From contig NW_023365734.1 of NCBI RefSeq assembly GCF_000003815.2, positions 235,647 to 299,646 of the forward strand: DNA of 64,000 nt, given 5' to 3'. This document shows positions 9,634 through 21,487 of the stretch, piece by piece. Below the pieces are notes generated by a model. That model did not search any database, was not told where the DNA came from, and worked only from the letters and a program-made list of their open reading frames with translations. This DNA is from Branchiostoma floridae. Its lineage: Eukaryota > Chordata > Leptocardii > Amphioxiformes > Branchiostomatidae. A program made the position numbers and the translations under genes. Each line of letters starts with the position of its first letter. Position 1 is the first letter of the stretch.

Positions 9634-12600
9634 TTTTTTTTCTCACATTTTATTCACAAGTTATGAATTACAAAACATTCAAAGATAATCACTTAAAACT
9701 AAACACAATCATTATAGACTATTTACACGAGCATTCCCTTACCATATTTTACACACTAGTGTCTTACTATTTACTCCATCATCTAGACATATGCAGTACT
9801 ATATACTATAACACATTTACATATTGTTGCAGGGGCCATTCCCACTGGCTTTTTTTGGCTAGGGTTTGCTCCCTAGGACTTTTTTACAGGGGTGTTTTAT
9901 CCCCCCTGGATTTTTTGTGCTGGGGTTTCTTCCCCAGGACTTCTGTGCAGGGGTGTCATCCCTGGGTTTCTGTGCAGGGTTTTCCTTCCCTGGTTTCAAT
10001 TTTACACATATCGCAAATTTACAGAAATATTACTCAAACATTCCCATTTGCAACAAAAAGACAAATATAAAAATACAAGACAAGAAATCACAAGTATAAA
10101 CACATCACATATACATAAAGATACCACAATCTAAGCACTAACAAACTCACAAAAACATCAGAACTTGCAATGACAATGTTTACATATACAACATTAAACT
10201 TACACATACCAACCTAAACATAAAAGCATTAAATACAACATACAAACATCAAAAAGCTCATTCACATACATGATCATCCGTGGATTTCTGTGCAGGGTTT
10301 TCCGGGTTTCAATTTTACACATATCAGAAATTTACATAAATCTTACTCAGACAAACATTCCCATAATTGCAACAAAATCAAAAGATTTTAAAATACCAGA
10401 CAAGAAATCACAAATAAAAACACATCAAATATACATAGAGATACCACAATCTTAGCATTATCAATCTCACAAAAACATCCGAACGTGCAATGTTTACATA
10501 AACAATATTGGGCTTAAACATAAAAACCTAAAACATAAGAACATTAAACACCACATAAAAACATCAAAAAGCTCTTGCACATACATGAACATCACATCAG
10601 TATTACAGACACAAATAGATAAATAAATAAGTAAAGACATTCTTATATCAAGCATACAATTTGCAACACACAAACCTTAGAAATTACAAAAGCTAAAGGT
10701 TACACAATAAGACATGATCACCCTTATAAAACAAGAGAGCAAACAAGAAGACTGCAGCCATCACTCATCCAGAAATGAGAAGAAACAAACAAAAACAACA
10801 GCAAACAGGCTAAAGCAACCTTAGCTAAACAGTGATCAGTGGTACTGTACAACATAAACATCAAAATAACATCAAATTCCATAAACAGAAAAATTTTGTA
10901 TTTACTAGTTTAAAGCATCACATAATGGACAATGACAAGTGGAGAGCAACAAAACTCACAAAGCATCATCAACAGTCAAGAATATTCTTACCTTGAATCT
11001 ATACAATGCCAAATATGTGTGTCATTCCAAACATCCCTGAGAAACATATTAAAAAGGTCATCTTTCAGTAATTTCACCTCGTTATCTTTATATTGTATCC
11101 ATGATTTGAAAATAGAAAATTTTGCTAAAGTCACAACTTTGTTTACAAAAAGGCTCACCTTTGACCTGTATTCATAACCTAGAAAAATAGTTGATTTGGT
11201 AATCTTAACTCTAACCCCCTTGTGAAATAAAAGGTCTTCTATCTTCTGCCAGAAATGTTTCAGTCGTTTACATTCCACAAACATGTGTACATAGTTTTCC
11301 TCTACATTACATATCCCACAAGTTGGACTGTATACTTTACCTGTCTGATCTTTTATTTTCCATTTATTTGATTTATATTTAAAGGCAGTATTTGATGTAA
11401 CAGTTTAAAGTTGAATTCTCTAAGCTTGTTCTCTTTCATGTCTACAGTTAGCCCTTTCCATATTAGCTGTTTATTCAATACAATAACATGTAGCAATTCC
11501 CCTAAGTTATCAATACTCTTTCTTTCTGTAAATATCTGCTTATTTAAATGGTTGTATACAGTTTTAGATATAGACTTCTCTACTGGTATAAATTTATCTT
11601 GAAACAATCCAATTTGTGTTGGTTGAGATTCTAGTTTATTTAGTTGGTTAGAGTACTGAGCTAATTTTGTTTTCCATTCTTTTGGTATCGCATTAAGAAG
11701 GTTATTGTGCTCAGCCAAAAAGTTTTTGGTATCGCTTAATTTTTCCAATAGTGTCCTTGCTAATATAAAACTACCACCAGGAAAGATATCTTTAATCTGA
11801 ATCAGGCCTCCATTTATCCAATTTTCATAAAATAAAGTTTTTCTCTTTAAAGTGATATTATGATTACCCCAAATTACTTCATTCAGTATTTCCTCTAATG
11901 TCTGAGGTTGTTTAGTTAACCCCCCTCCTGCTTTATGCCAAGCAAGGACAACAGCTTTATAGAAGTTGGGTAAAGTTGGGATTTCTGGACAATGATCTTT
12001 AGATAGGAAATTCATTCTAAAAATCAAATTATCATCACCATAATATTTAAGGTAAAAGCTGGGAATCAATTTCCACTGGGCCATAGGTCCACTACAAAGT
12101 CTCCTGACCCATGAAGCCAATAGACCCTGAATCTGACATCTAACATTAACCATTTTTATTCCACCTTCACAGTAGTCTCCAGTTATACAGCTTCTAGAGA
12201 TTTTATCCTGTTTATTATTCCAAAGATAGTTCCATAATGTCCTCTCTATCTGTCTTATTGCCCATTCTGGGGTATCTATATTCATGAAGTTGTAAATTAG
12301 TTGGGCTAATGCAAGTTGTTTAATGACTACTACTTTAGGTTAGTTTTCTACTTTTCCACAAGTTAAGTGTATTCTTTAGCGTCTCTATTTTCTTTTCCCA
12401 ATTTAGGAGTTCACATACACTTGGGTTATGGCCAAAGTAAACACCAAGTGCTTTAATGGGTTCTTTTGTCCAATCTAACTCTAAGATTCTTTTATCTTTT
12501 TTCTCCCACACACCTATCCACATAGCCTGGGTTTTAGATTTATTAAGTTTAGTTCCTGCTACCTTACTAAATTCTGTTATAACTTCTACTGCACTTATTA

Positions 12601-12747
12601 TAGAATTTTCATCTCCTAAGATTAATGTTGTGTCATCAGCTACCTGGCTTATTTTAATTTCCTCACTACCCTCATTATGTGGAACTAAGATTCCCTTTAT
12701 ATCTTTAGAGGTTCTAATCTTAGTGGCCATAATTTCTGTCACTAGTT
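9634..12747 (-). mobile_element. 5'-truncated L1/Tx1-like LINE
   Basis: Flanked by the 12-bp duplication ACATTGTACATA (9,622-9,633 and 12,748-12,759), with a poly(T) run at 9,634-9,641 that is the 3' poly(A) on the - strand. Copy 2 lacks it. Fragments of the ORF2-like protein read 12,742-12,335 (motif QVADDTTLIL, the RT catalytic box in V-A-D-D form), 12,285-11,353, and 11,284-10,988 (FVECKRLKHFW, the terminal Cys/His-like region). Frameshifts separate them, so it is inactive. The 5' end, including the endonuclease, is missing. Confidence 0.85.
9990..10600 (-). repeat. Tandem duplication in LINE 3' region
   Basis: Two units of about 300 bp (about 9,990-10,290 and 10,300-10,600) share 'caattttacacatatc', 'gacaagaaatcacaa' and 'acatcaaaaagctc'. 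They lie between the coding fragments and the poly(A) end of the LINE. Next to them, 9,840-9,990 has short GT-rich repeats built on 'caggggtg' and 'ccctgg'. Confidence 0.65.
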
Positions 12748-12807
12748 ACATTGTACATAGTACATAATGACACATCAAGGGAGGCTAGTTCTGTAATTAG
12801 ATAGAGC

Positions 12808-12813
12808 AATAAA
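12808..12813 (+). terminator. Poly(A) signal of gene X copy 1, displaced by the LINE
   Basis: AATAAA in 'atagagcaataaa'. The same signal in copy 2 is at 55,306-55,311, about 180 nt after the stop. In copy 1 the LINE has pushed it about 3.26 kb from the stop. Confidence 0.55.
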
Positions 12814-13049
12814 AATTTAATCGTAAGCATATCTCTTATTTTTCCTCTACTATAACTAAAAAGCGAGAAGCTGAATTTATCTGATAATATTTTTTTATCT
12901 TTAGACTGTTGAGTGTATCTGTTGAACATGTTTTGTTGTGGCCTGCACTTAGCCCAGTGAGGCAAAACTATGCAATGGATTATTTCATTCATTCATTCAT
13001 TACGGTATTCATGGTAATTGCACTTGTCTGTTAGAAATCAGAGCATTCA

Positions 13050-13440
13050 CGTGTAGCGCACCAACAGATGACCTCTTTGTTTACTACCTGTGTGACCTCA
13101 GGCACCTGCCATTGACGTCACAGGTTGCTAGGATACCATGTCAAGGTGAGGGCGCCACGTACGTGTCAGTAGAAAGTGAAAGATTTTCTGTCGCGTTTTG
13201 GCAATTTCTTACGCAAAGTTTGATATTTTGTACTCGCTTACTATAGTGACTCGGTAGCAGAAATGCTGATCGACCTTACTGTTGGAACAGGTTGCATTGG
13301 AGAAGGTTTGATTTCTCTGTGGACCATTTGCATTCAAGACTCGTTCCGTGAAAGGGAACTATTGCAAACAGCCGCCATTTTGATATGTACAACAGTACAA
13401 TGGATTTGTCATCATGAAGGACATTGCTGTGGCTAAAAGA
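13050..13440. promoter_or_regulatory. Conserved promoter-like block (CRE, X-box-like, YY1-like sites)
   Basis: A full CRE (TGACGTCA, 13,113-13,120) lies next to GGTTGCTAGGATACC, which resembles an RFX X-box. A GCCGCCATTTTG string (13,371-13,382) resembles a YY1/initiator site. The block is kept in copy 2 (55,540-55,930; CRE at 55,607-55,614). It lies beyond the 3' ends of genes X and Y, which converge here, so the transcript it serves is unknown; a non-coding RNA or enhancer is possible. Confidence 0.4.
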
Positions 13441-14352
13441 ACACTATTTATAGGGCTCGAATCTCAGTTTGGGAATACTATGCAATGCTTGGGTTTCTGG
13501 ATCTGCAGATTCCAGCATAGAAAATTAGGTAAGTAACATTAGACAGTGTTACATGCATGTGTGCAATGCAAGGTAGGGTATTGTAAAGTAACGTTTAACT
13601 TAGAGGCTTCTAGCAAAGGCAATGTAGAAATAAAGTAATTCTCATGGTTTTTAATGTTTTGATGTATAACTAGAGTAATCAATATCAAAACTTTGAAGAT
13701 ACCGTATGAAAAGTAGCTTCTGTAGAACTGATGTTCAATTGTAGAAGTAATATTTTGCTATTCATGTATTGAAATATACTTTGATCCACAATAAACTAGA
13801 TGGCAATACACTGTCTTTGTGTGCACTCGGTAATCTTAACTTCGTGATATATGTAATTCAGATAATGAATTATTCAGATCATTTGTCTTCAAACCCGTTT
13901 ACAATTTACAAAGTTTATAGGCTTGTTACTTCTTCACAAGATTAAATCTATAGATGCTCATTACAAAGCAGAACAGAGAGTGCACGTCCAAATTGTGTAC
14001 ACATGTCAGCAATGCATTGTTATTTTGCACTCTCCTCTTGAACTAATGGTACGTTTCTATGTATCTAAATAAAATCATTATTCAAAAATCTGAAAATCTG
14101 GAATGTTGTCAGCCAATAAGAACAATACTACAACCATGACAAGTAAGCATACCTACATACATACATGTACAATGCCATGTAAGAAAGCTATGATCACATA
14201 ATTCACATTGAGAAAGCCAGATAGACGCAATAGCGCTTACATATTGCATTTTTTCGGGTAATTCAACATACTATCCAGTTTCACATAGCAGCAACATTCG
14301 TTGTTGATCGTTGTCGATCCCGCCCCCCTCCCCCTCTCGCCCTGTTGCGTGC
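13441..14352. other. Intergenic stretch without recognised gene
   Basis: AT-rich DNA between the promoter-like block and the stop of gene Y copy 1. It aligns along its length with 55,930-56,824 in copy 2. No open frame conserved in both copies was seen. Confidence 0.6.
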
Positions 14353-15698
14353 CTAAGTTGTCCGGTCTGTAGTGACGTGATAGTTCTCTATGACGCAGCC
14401 CACGTAGATCTTCAGACCTGTGTTACTGGCACCAGACTGGTCATCATGTGCACTTTCTGGTACAGACTCTGGAGGGGTTAAGAAAAAAGACCAGAAATAA
14501 GTGGCCAGTACAATTAATAGCATGAGTACCTCAAGAGTACTGTGACTTTAAACTTGACTTACACTTCATGAACTTGCCTCGAATCAGCCGTGTTGTGCTA
14601 TTAAAGTTCAACTGATGAAATCTAACAGTTTTACATATAGCTTCTGATAGATAGTGTAACAGCAAAATGCCTACCTCTGTCTCCTGTAATATGGTAGGTC
14701 CTGTTGACACAACCCCAATAGACTGTACGTCCAACATTGCTGTGCTTGGCCTCGTCCACTTCTCTGGGCGGGGGAGACGACTCGTCCTCTAAAATAGAAT
14801 TAAGTAGCATGTAATTGTTGGCTAAACATTCGACTTGAAAATCAGAAAACAAAGAAGAGAGAGGGCATATTTCATGTTTTAACACTCTAACCTACCTAGC
14901 ATGTTACGTTCCCCACTGACTCAGCTTAGTGGTAAATTTACCTGCCGGCTATTGTTGAGCACAAAGGTCTTTATTTACATACGGCGCGTAAAGGTTTCAG
15001 CCTACAAGCACGGCTCACAAGCAACGTGGTACAACTCGTACAACAGTCAGCCATGGAGGCTGTAGTTCGTACACAACTTGTATTTAGCTTTTCTGTGTTC
15101 TGTGTTCCTGTTTATCATTCATCGTTGGTCATTTTCATAGAAGGTTTACGTACACATACACAGTGGTTTTATGTATTTTGTTAGATTAGATGTTTCGACC
15201 ATTACCTATTTCTATCAAGAATGCACAGTGAACACATGGCTTAGAATGAACTCGCCAACAACATTGGGCCATTGGCGGTAACACTAAACCATGAGCTCGG
15301 CTCTACATGCTTCTAAAAGTCATGGTCATACACACACCGTACTATATTTTAAAATATGAGCGTTGTATTTATAACATGCAAATATGAAACGTTTACTTAA
15401 CATGCTACTACACTTCTAACAATATCAAGCAAGTTCTGAAAACTAAATCATGTGTCAGATATATTCAAGGCGGCAATAATTAGGTGCAGGAACATAAGTC
15501 ATTTGACTTAACGACAAGAAGAGATGATCCATACAGCATTAGACTAAATTTTAACGACTCATAACTGGTCTCTACGTAGACATACACATTGAAAACAAAC
15601 TTACCTGTCTTAGGCTTGGTGTCCATACTATTGCAATATTTGTACATGTCCCAGACTCGTTTTCCAAGGCGAACTATTCTCCATGGCCAGAAGCTCAT
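14353..15698 (-). CDS. Gene Y copy 1: small protein with duplicated G-C-V...H-[IV]-T-x-D-R motif
   Basis: Three exons on the - strand: 15,698-15,605 (ATG, 94 nt), 14,788-14,675 (114 nt) and 14,468-14,353 (116 nt, TAG). All junctions are phase 1 with GT-AG sites, giving 107 residues from the ATG at 15,698. Exon 1 is basic and aromatic (MSFWPWRIVRLGKRVWDMYK). Exon 2 has an acidic/proline start (EDESSPPPREVDEAK) then GRTVYWGCVNRTYHITGDR. Exon 3 has an acidic start then GLKIYVGCVIENYHVTTDRT, ending in TT. The two motifs are clear repeats. An upstream phase-1 signal-peptide exon (18,828-18,918) could join exon 1 or exon 2, giving a secreted form with an NRT glycosylation site. Copy 2 is intact too. 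Family not recognised. Confidence 0.65.
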
Positions 15699-16065
15699 AT
15701 TGTCTCCAGTCGTAGCTTATTACCCAATACTACTTTTCCGTATCGATAATAGTCGTATTGCTACTTCTGCGCCAAACGTGCGAGTGATTGAGTATTTGTA
15801 CCACTTGTGTCATTGGACATCGTCATCGGTGGGCGAGTCCATTACGTAGGGGTACATTGGATTATACAATGGTGGTTCTAGCCTTTCGCAAGTAGTTTTC
15901 TGCTACATTTGTGAGTGGAAATTTCGTAAATAGTCTTAAACTTGCACTTGATAAAAATCGCTATGTGAGTGACAGGACTGAGCCATCTTATTTAATATCA
16001 AATAAAACTTCAACCACCATTCCTGACGAAGGTGGAACAGTCTATAGAAAGGGGAAGTCCCTTCA

Positions 16066-16455
16066 GTACAAACCCAGTCCTCCCAGCATAACTGTTGTAC
16101 ATTATTCACAGCCTCAAACGCAGCTATTGCACACAGATCAGCAGGTGCCAAAGGTAGGCGTATACTTACGGCAAGTTAGCGTTTACACTCTTGGTACATG
16201 GTAAGGAATGTGACCTAATACAAACAAGTCGAATTGTACATTACAAAAGTCAGGACTGAGACATCTTATATTTATCCAATATAACTTGGCCACCATTCCC
16301 AAGAAAATTGGTAAGATACACACAAGTCACTAGAAAGCCTGGGAATTCGACACATAGTTTTTTTGACATTTAACTTTGTACATTAGTACAAACCCAGTCC
16401 TCCCAGCATGGCTGTTGTACATTATTCCGAGCCTCTAAGCGAAGTCTTGTACACA
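16066..16455. repeat. Local repeat with core AGTCCTCCCAGCATGGCTGT
   Basis: Units at 16,066-16,130 and 16,386-16,455 share a core followed by tgtacattattc; both are rich in GTACAA/TTGTAC and could pair. A degenerate unit is at 16,921-16,995. Copy 2 carries units at 58,819-58,893 and 59,132-59,208. The reading frame is broken in several units, so it is probably non-coding. Confidence 0.6.
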
Positions 16456-17844
16456 ACTCCGCTCGCTCGAAAGTAGGCGTGGCGAAAAGATCTGAATCGA
16501 TGTTTACACTCTTGGCAAGGAAGGTTTCACCGTTTTGCCGGGCAGGTCAATAGCATGATGTCATCACACACACACGTACATATGTTTGTACAATGTCAGG
16601 TAAGTAACATTGTTCGCAGGACGTGGGGTTTGGGGTTTCTGTTGTCAAATCAACCTCTTGGTGAATTAAATCATATATAATACACAACTTAAAACTATGG
16701 ATAGCTTATTATATGTATGGCAGGATACTTACATACATAGTATCGAATATGTACTTCTGACACAGGACACGTGGTACGGTACAACGAAAGACTATGAGCT
16801 ACCGCTTTATTCATAACTCATGTGAGGCTATTTATCCAGGGCTGGGGCTGGTCTAGGCTACGAAAATGTCTTTTATCTAACTTTTAATATTACACCGAAT
16901 AAAGCTATACGCTTGTACAGGTAAGGGTCCCTGCTTGTACAAGAACAACCTTCCCAGTATTACTGTTGTACACATAACAAAGCGATTGTACATAACGAGC
17001 TGCGTCCAGAGAACAGACTCGGCACACAGATTATGTTTACACACTCTCGGGGCCAACGACGTATTTTGCAACTTTGTTTAGTAGGTAGACATGATGATAG
17101 GTAGAGGATAATGTCAATGTTATGCGGTACGAAAGACCATTTTGCACACAATTAGCAAGTTTCAAGTTCTGATAAGGACAAAAAGCTGATAAATTGATAG
17201 CATCACGCTAAAACTACGGTAAAACACGGTATACGGTATAAATAACATTGGTAGACGAGAAGAAGCATTTTGGATGTGTACAACTCTCCTACGGTAAGAT
17301 TCGTATCGACTGTACAGCCGGAACTGTGCTTCCAACCAGACCACGTGTTGTGCACAGGAGCGTGAGGAGGGTGGAACCACTGAGGTCAAAGGTAAGGTTA
17401 CACCTGGCTGGCGGCCAAATATCTGTCAGGGGCCGGGACAGAGAGGACCATGGGCGGGGTTTGTGTAAACACGACTAGCTTTTGATAGGGTGGAGAATAT
17501 CTGACGAAACAAAGTAGAGACTTGCTGTGCGTAAAGGCGAACGGTACCGTTCCGCCAAGCACGTACAGCAAAGTTGGCGCTTGTGTCAGCTCTGAGTCCA
17601 TGTTCTCCAAGCAGAGGTTAGGCTCCGCTTGTTTTTTGGAACGAGAGAGAAAGAGAGAAAGGTCACGAAGAAAACGACAAAAAATAGAATTCGAAAGTCT
17701 GACAAAAAATGCCTAAAAAAACGTTCAAAAACAGCAGGAGCCGTAACTCTGCTTGGAGAGTATCTTGAAGTCTGTAGAGAGGTCTGAACATGGAGCAAAC
17801 TGAGCTGGAATATATATTTACTAAACTATGCTACCCTACATCAA

Positions 17845-17985
17845 ACCCGGAAGTTTAACTGCAGTACCATAGTAAGCCGCTAGATAGCCCTAAATCTAAA
17901 AATTTCAAGGTCTCATCAAGACCAACCCACAAATATTGAGACAATCCATCCAGGTCTTCTGAGCTTATGCTGGTCGACTACACAC
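17845..17985. repeat. Dispersed repeat family member
   Basis: Shares 'ccggaagtt..ctgcagtacca..gccgctag' and 'tctcatcaagacc..cccacaaatat' with 59,640-59,870 and, more loosely, 35,990-36,160. In each case it is followed by a run of CA or 'cagacagacac' repeats. A transposable element class could not be assigned. Confidence 0.6.
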
Positions 17986-18827
17986 ATACATACTTACACA
18001 CACACAGACGCAACGGAAAACAACATTCTAGCAAATGTAATTATCAAAGTTACATTAGCATAGACTATATATTTCAGTACATATTGTTCTTTAAACCGTT
18101 TTACTGTTAAGTATCGCTGTCGGATTGTCACGCTCTACACCAGGGTACAGGACAGAGGAAGAGGGACCCGGCGTTACCGGCACCTTCGAATTCAAGGCCA
18201 ACTCCAGACGGGAGCGGAAAACAAACTCGAGCCGAGACGTGTGGACTGGTGTTTACATCCAGGGTACACTACAGTGTTGGGTATCGGACGGACTGTAGGT
18301 GTGTTTATAACCTGTTTGTTTAGAAACTCATTGACGACGATGTGTTAAAGAAGAAAGGCATAAGCATTTTCAAACTGCTAAGATTGACATACATGTATTT
18401 CGTTATGGAGTGTGAAAGAAAGAACCACAAAATGACACAATAAGGTACATCCATATTGGTATTCAGAAACGTTAACTTCAGCATGAAGCATGTTCACCTG
18501 TGTTATCGTATATTATTACCTGACTGGAGCAGGTGCAAATACCACACCTGCATGTGTGAATGGATAGAGCTGTGTTCGGGGAAGACAGAACCTAGTTTCT
18601 GGTTCGGCCATACAAGATGGAGGCATATGCATCGTTTGCCTAAATCTAACATGTCAAATCGATAATAATCCCCTCACAAAATCGCTACTGCAGCGTCAAC
18701 AGTGTATCAGTAAGTACAGCACACACACACACACAAATCCTTCACCTAAACTATGTTTCAGCATATAAACATTCACTGTCTTGCGAACACCGGTTGTAAC
18801 ACTCTCACACTCACGGTACGGCCTTAC

Positions 18828-18918
18828 CTTCCTGTCCCCGGCACACCGCCCAAAGCGCCGCCAACACGGCCAGCCAGGCCCCGGTCCACCCGCACACAGA
18901 CCCCGTTATCCTCTTCAT
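18828..18918 (-). CDS. Gene Y copy 1 candidate signal-peptide exon
   Basis: On the - strand, ATG at 18,918 opens MKRITGSVCGWTGAWLAVLA, then ALWAVCRGQE, followed by a phase-1 GTAAGG donor at 18,827. This is a typical signal peptide: short basic start, hydrophobic core, small residues before a likely cleavage site near CRG. Copy 2 (60,821-60,911) keeps it with two residue changes (W to C, L to V) and the same donor. Phase matches the gene Y exons at 15,698 and 14,788. Joining to them is inferred, not proven. The plus-strand open frame over the same bases is a shadow. Confidence 0.6.
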
Positions 18919-19944
18919 CCCATCGGGTCCGCTCCAGCCGCTGCCTCGGTGTCCGAACGCACCCAGCCCCGCGACCAACACTCACACGTCCCGTCTCACC
19001 GGCCAGCTGGCTGAATTCCAAACCGCAGATTCCGCGCGGTTCTGGCGCGAATCAAATCTTCACTCCTGAAAAAGGCGCGAGTTTCTCTCAGAGCGCTACA
19101 AAAGAGTCGTCTGCAAACCGACACTCCGGTTTGTCCACCCTGCTGCCCTGCCAAGGTTTTCTGGCGGCTCCAGTATTCTGAAGAAAACTCCTAAAACCGG
19201 AACGCTGACGACTGGATATCCTGGGCTCGCGTAGAAAACTCTTCCCTGAGAGAAATCCTGTCCTTCTGTATAACCACTGGAGGTTAAGCTGAGAGTCCTG
19301 TTCCTTACAAAAACCTGCTGCCTGCTTGGCTTTCCAATCACATAGGGCGGGGAAACTTCTCTTCAAAACAGAGCTGGTCTTTCGCTCTCCTTCTCCCTCT
19401 CCTTGTGACGCAAAAGCGACTTTAAGACAGACTTTCACTCTTGCTTGGTTCAAGGACTTTAAAAACAGTAGAAAAACTCTTGACACGGTTACTAATGCGT
19501 ATATCTACCTTACCCTGCGTCTTTGAGGATCTGGGCTATTGAGACTCCTCGTGCCAAAAATAGCGCCTGGCATGACTAGACGGTAGGTAGGAATAGCCGG
19601 TCTCAGTACTAGAGTCCTGACGTCATATGGAACAGCCCATTATTTCACAGGGTGGCATAGTGGCCTACATGTTTATCAATGATTTCTAATCTCTCTAGCT
19701 TCAGCTGGCTGATTGTACTCGTTTTCTGCCCTCCTGTGTAACTTCATGTAACAAGCCTAAGATATCGTGTAGCATAGAAGTGGGAAGAAAGAAATAAAAG
19801 ACTGTAAGAATGCCTTGTCATGAACTCCTGCCTGTAATTTTACAATGCATCGCAAGGTGGTAGACAACAACAATGGCCGAGTAAATCATAGAGAGGCTTC
19901 AGTTGCAGAATACTATTGCTATAGTTCAAAGTTCCTTCCAGCAC

Positions 19945-20215
19945 TACATGGTGCATAGGGAGGCACCCATCTCTGTGTCAATAGCTCTTGGGCCACACAG
20001 CTTTGTGCAATCACTACAGCAGGGAACCAGTCCACTGGCAGTGGTGAGTGTTCAACTCTCATACCCTTTCCCAAATGCTGAGTACTAATACATGTATAAG
20101 CAGAGAAAGCACCATTTTAAAGATCTTTGGTATTACTCGGCCGGGGAGCGAACTCACGACCTACCGACTGCAAGGTGAACACTCTGCCCACTTGGCATTG
20201 CATTGGATTGCGACG
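19945..20215 (-). mobile_element. tRNA-derived SINE
   Basis: On the - strand a tRNA-like head (about 20,215-20,140) has GCAGTCGGTAGGTCGTGAG and a B-box-like GAGTTCGCTCC, followed by a body with 'aaagatctttaaaatggtgc' and 'actgccagtggactggttcc'. Copy 2 lacks this insertion near 61,880. The exact 3' end is not defined. Confidence 0.6.
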
Positions 20216-20689
20216 AAGACGAGCATCCTAAAATTGCTTAAACGTTTGAAGAAGTTGATCATTTATCTGCTTATGGATAAAGTAAAATGAGTTAACAAGA
20301 CATGATTGTATGTAAACAAACGGTGTAAAATTCCTTTGGCGTCATCAGGTGTCCTCATCGGAGAAAGTTACAGAATCCAGCTTTACAGAGGTACAGTAAT
20401 AGCTAATTGTGACAACAACAAGGACGAGCACCTTGCGTTTAAGGGAACACTGCACAAACTTTTGTTTGCAGCAGGTAGGTAGGTAGTTGATCATTAACCT
20501 GGTGAACTGAACTGAGGTAATGCGACAGAAGTCTAAACCGATGTATTGATATTATGGTAAAAGTATACTTTGCTTACGTTCGTATAGACACAAATGCAAT
20601 TCAAATGTAAGAGTCTATTCAATGAGTGCATAACGTTAATAATTATCTAAGATACGGACGACCAAGGAGGTTAAAGAAAGAGGCACGAC

Positions 20690-20984
20690 CGACACCAGCT
20701 ACAGCCTGGCAACATCGGGACAAACCGTCATGAGGTCATTCAACCTGGCTTCTGCATAGGTCACCGCGTGGATCATGTGAGGCCAGCTGTTTACTTTCTT
20801 CCATTTTTACCTGCGGACGTAACGGAACAGTTCTGTCTTTACGCCGTCGTGGGGCCTCACCTTGGCGTCTTGTGACGTCAGAATTAACAGGCTTTGGTTC
20901 CTGGTGAGTTTAAGAACCTGACTGAGATCTTGAGACGGAGAAAAGTTAGTCAATCTCTTGCAAGATAGTTCTGGAAAAGTTCAG
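20690..20984 (+). promoter_or_regulatory. Candidate gene X copy 2 promoter and 5' non-coding exon
   Basis: Contains a full CRE (TGACGTCA, 20,873-20,880) and 'cacctgcggacgtaacgga'-type GC-richer sequence, ending in TTCAG followed by GTAAACCCGGAAGT, a donor overlapping an Ets-like CCGGAAGT. The same order is present in the next unit (62,620-62,885, donor at 62,886). It lies about 0.4-0.7 kb before the acidic first coding exon at 21,368. Transcription start is inferred. Confidence 0.45.
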
Positions 20985-21367
20985 GTAAACCCGGAAGTTA
21001 CAGGTACTTAACGGTGCACCTGGCAGGTGTAGCAGGATCTGAACTGCAGACTATTAATGGAATTTTTAGCGTGACTACGGAAGCTTTTGTTGTAATTTCT
21101 CAGTTTCTATGGATTTGATATCATTTCATTACTACTCTGACTTTGTTGGCACCGACGCTGTGACAGACATATGTTTTTTTGTAAATTCAACAAGACCAGT
21201 CTACACTTGTGCGCTGTAAGGTCACGTATAATTAATTAGGTGGTCCCAACCACATTGGGGAGAAAATGTGCGATATATGGTATAGGCAGGCCGACAGCAG
21301 GCCTGGTCTTGGTCCGGCAGGTGTTAGTAGATAGGTGATGTACGTATGTATATCTAAAGGTTCAGCT

Positions 21368-21487
21368 ATGGATGAAAGAGAAGAGGAGAGGATGGAGGAG
21401 AATGAAGAGGAGGAGCAAGAGAAGTCCGAGTCGTCGTCGAAAGATTCCAGTTCGGAGGCTGAGGACGAGGAAGACAACGACGAAAAG
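21368..21487 (+). CDS. Gene X copy 2, first coding exon (acidic)
   Basis: 120 nt, ATG to phase-0 donor AAG|GTAAAA. Forty residues almost entirely Glu, Asp, Ser and Lys, starting [20 protein letters not shown] and ending EDNDEK. No signal peptide. Chosen as the start because the bases before it read 'cagctATGGATGA', also seen at 63,592-63,602 in the next unit, and phase 0 matches the ankyrin exons. The next TTAA-flanked transposon starts 33 bp after the exon. Confidence 0.65.

Larger units (their letters stand above)
15699..18827 (-). other. Gene Y copy 1 intron or 5' region
   Basis: No firmly supported exon. It holds three copies of a ~65-bp local repeat (16,066-16,130, 16,386-16,455, and a degenerate copy at 16,921-16,995) and a member of a dispersed repeat family (about 17,850-17,985). 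About 16,750-17,840 has no counterpart in copy 2. A short conserved open stretch on the - strand at about 18,245-18,160 could be an exon, but the splice sites are poor. Confidence 0.5.

Noticed and set aside
15936-16151. Coding reading of the local repeat (NNVQQLCWEDWVCT on the - strand)
   Set aside because: The frame is interrupted in the copies at 58,819 and 59,132, so it is probably not protein-coding.
18160-18245. Possible extra gene Y exon on the - strand (VHTSRLEFVFRSRLELAL)
   Set aside because: Frame and a 6-nt in-frame length difference with 60,1xx are suggestive, but the acceptor lacks a pyrimidine tract and no convincing phase-1 donor follows. Left uncertain.
18753-19181. 142-codon + strand frame, with its copy at 60,746-60,991
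   Set aside because: It is antisense to the signal-peptide exon; the copies differ by frame-breaking changes and the composition is Pro/Arg-rich shadow of GC-rich DNA.
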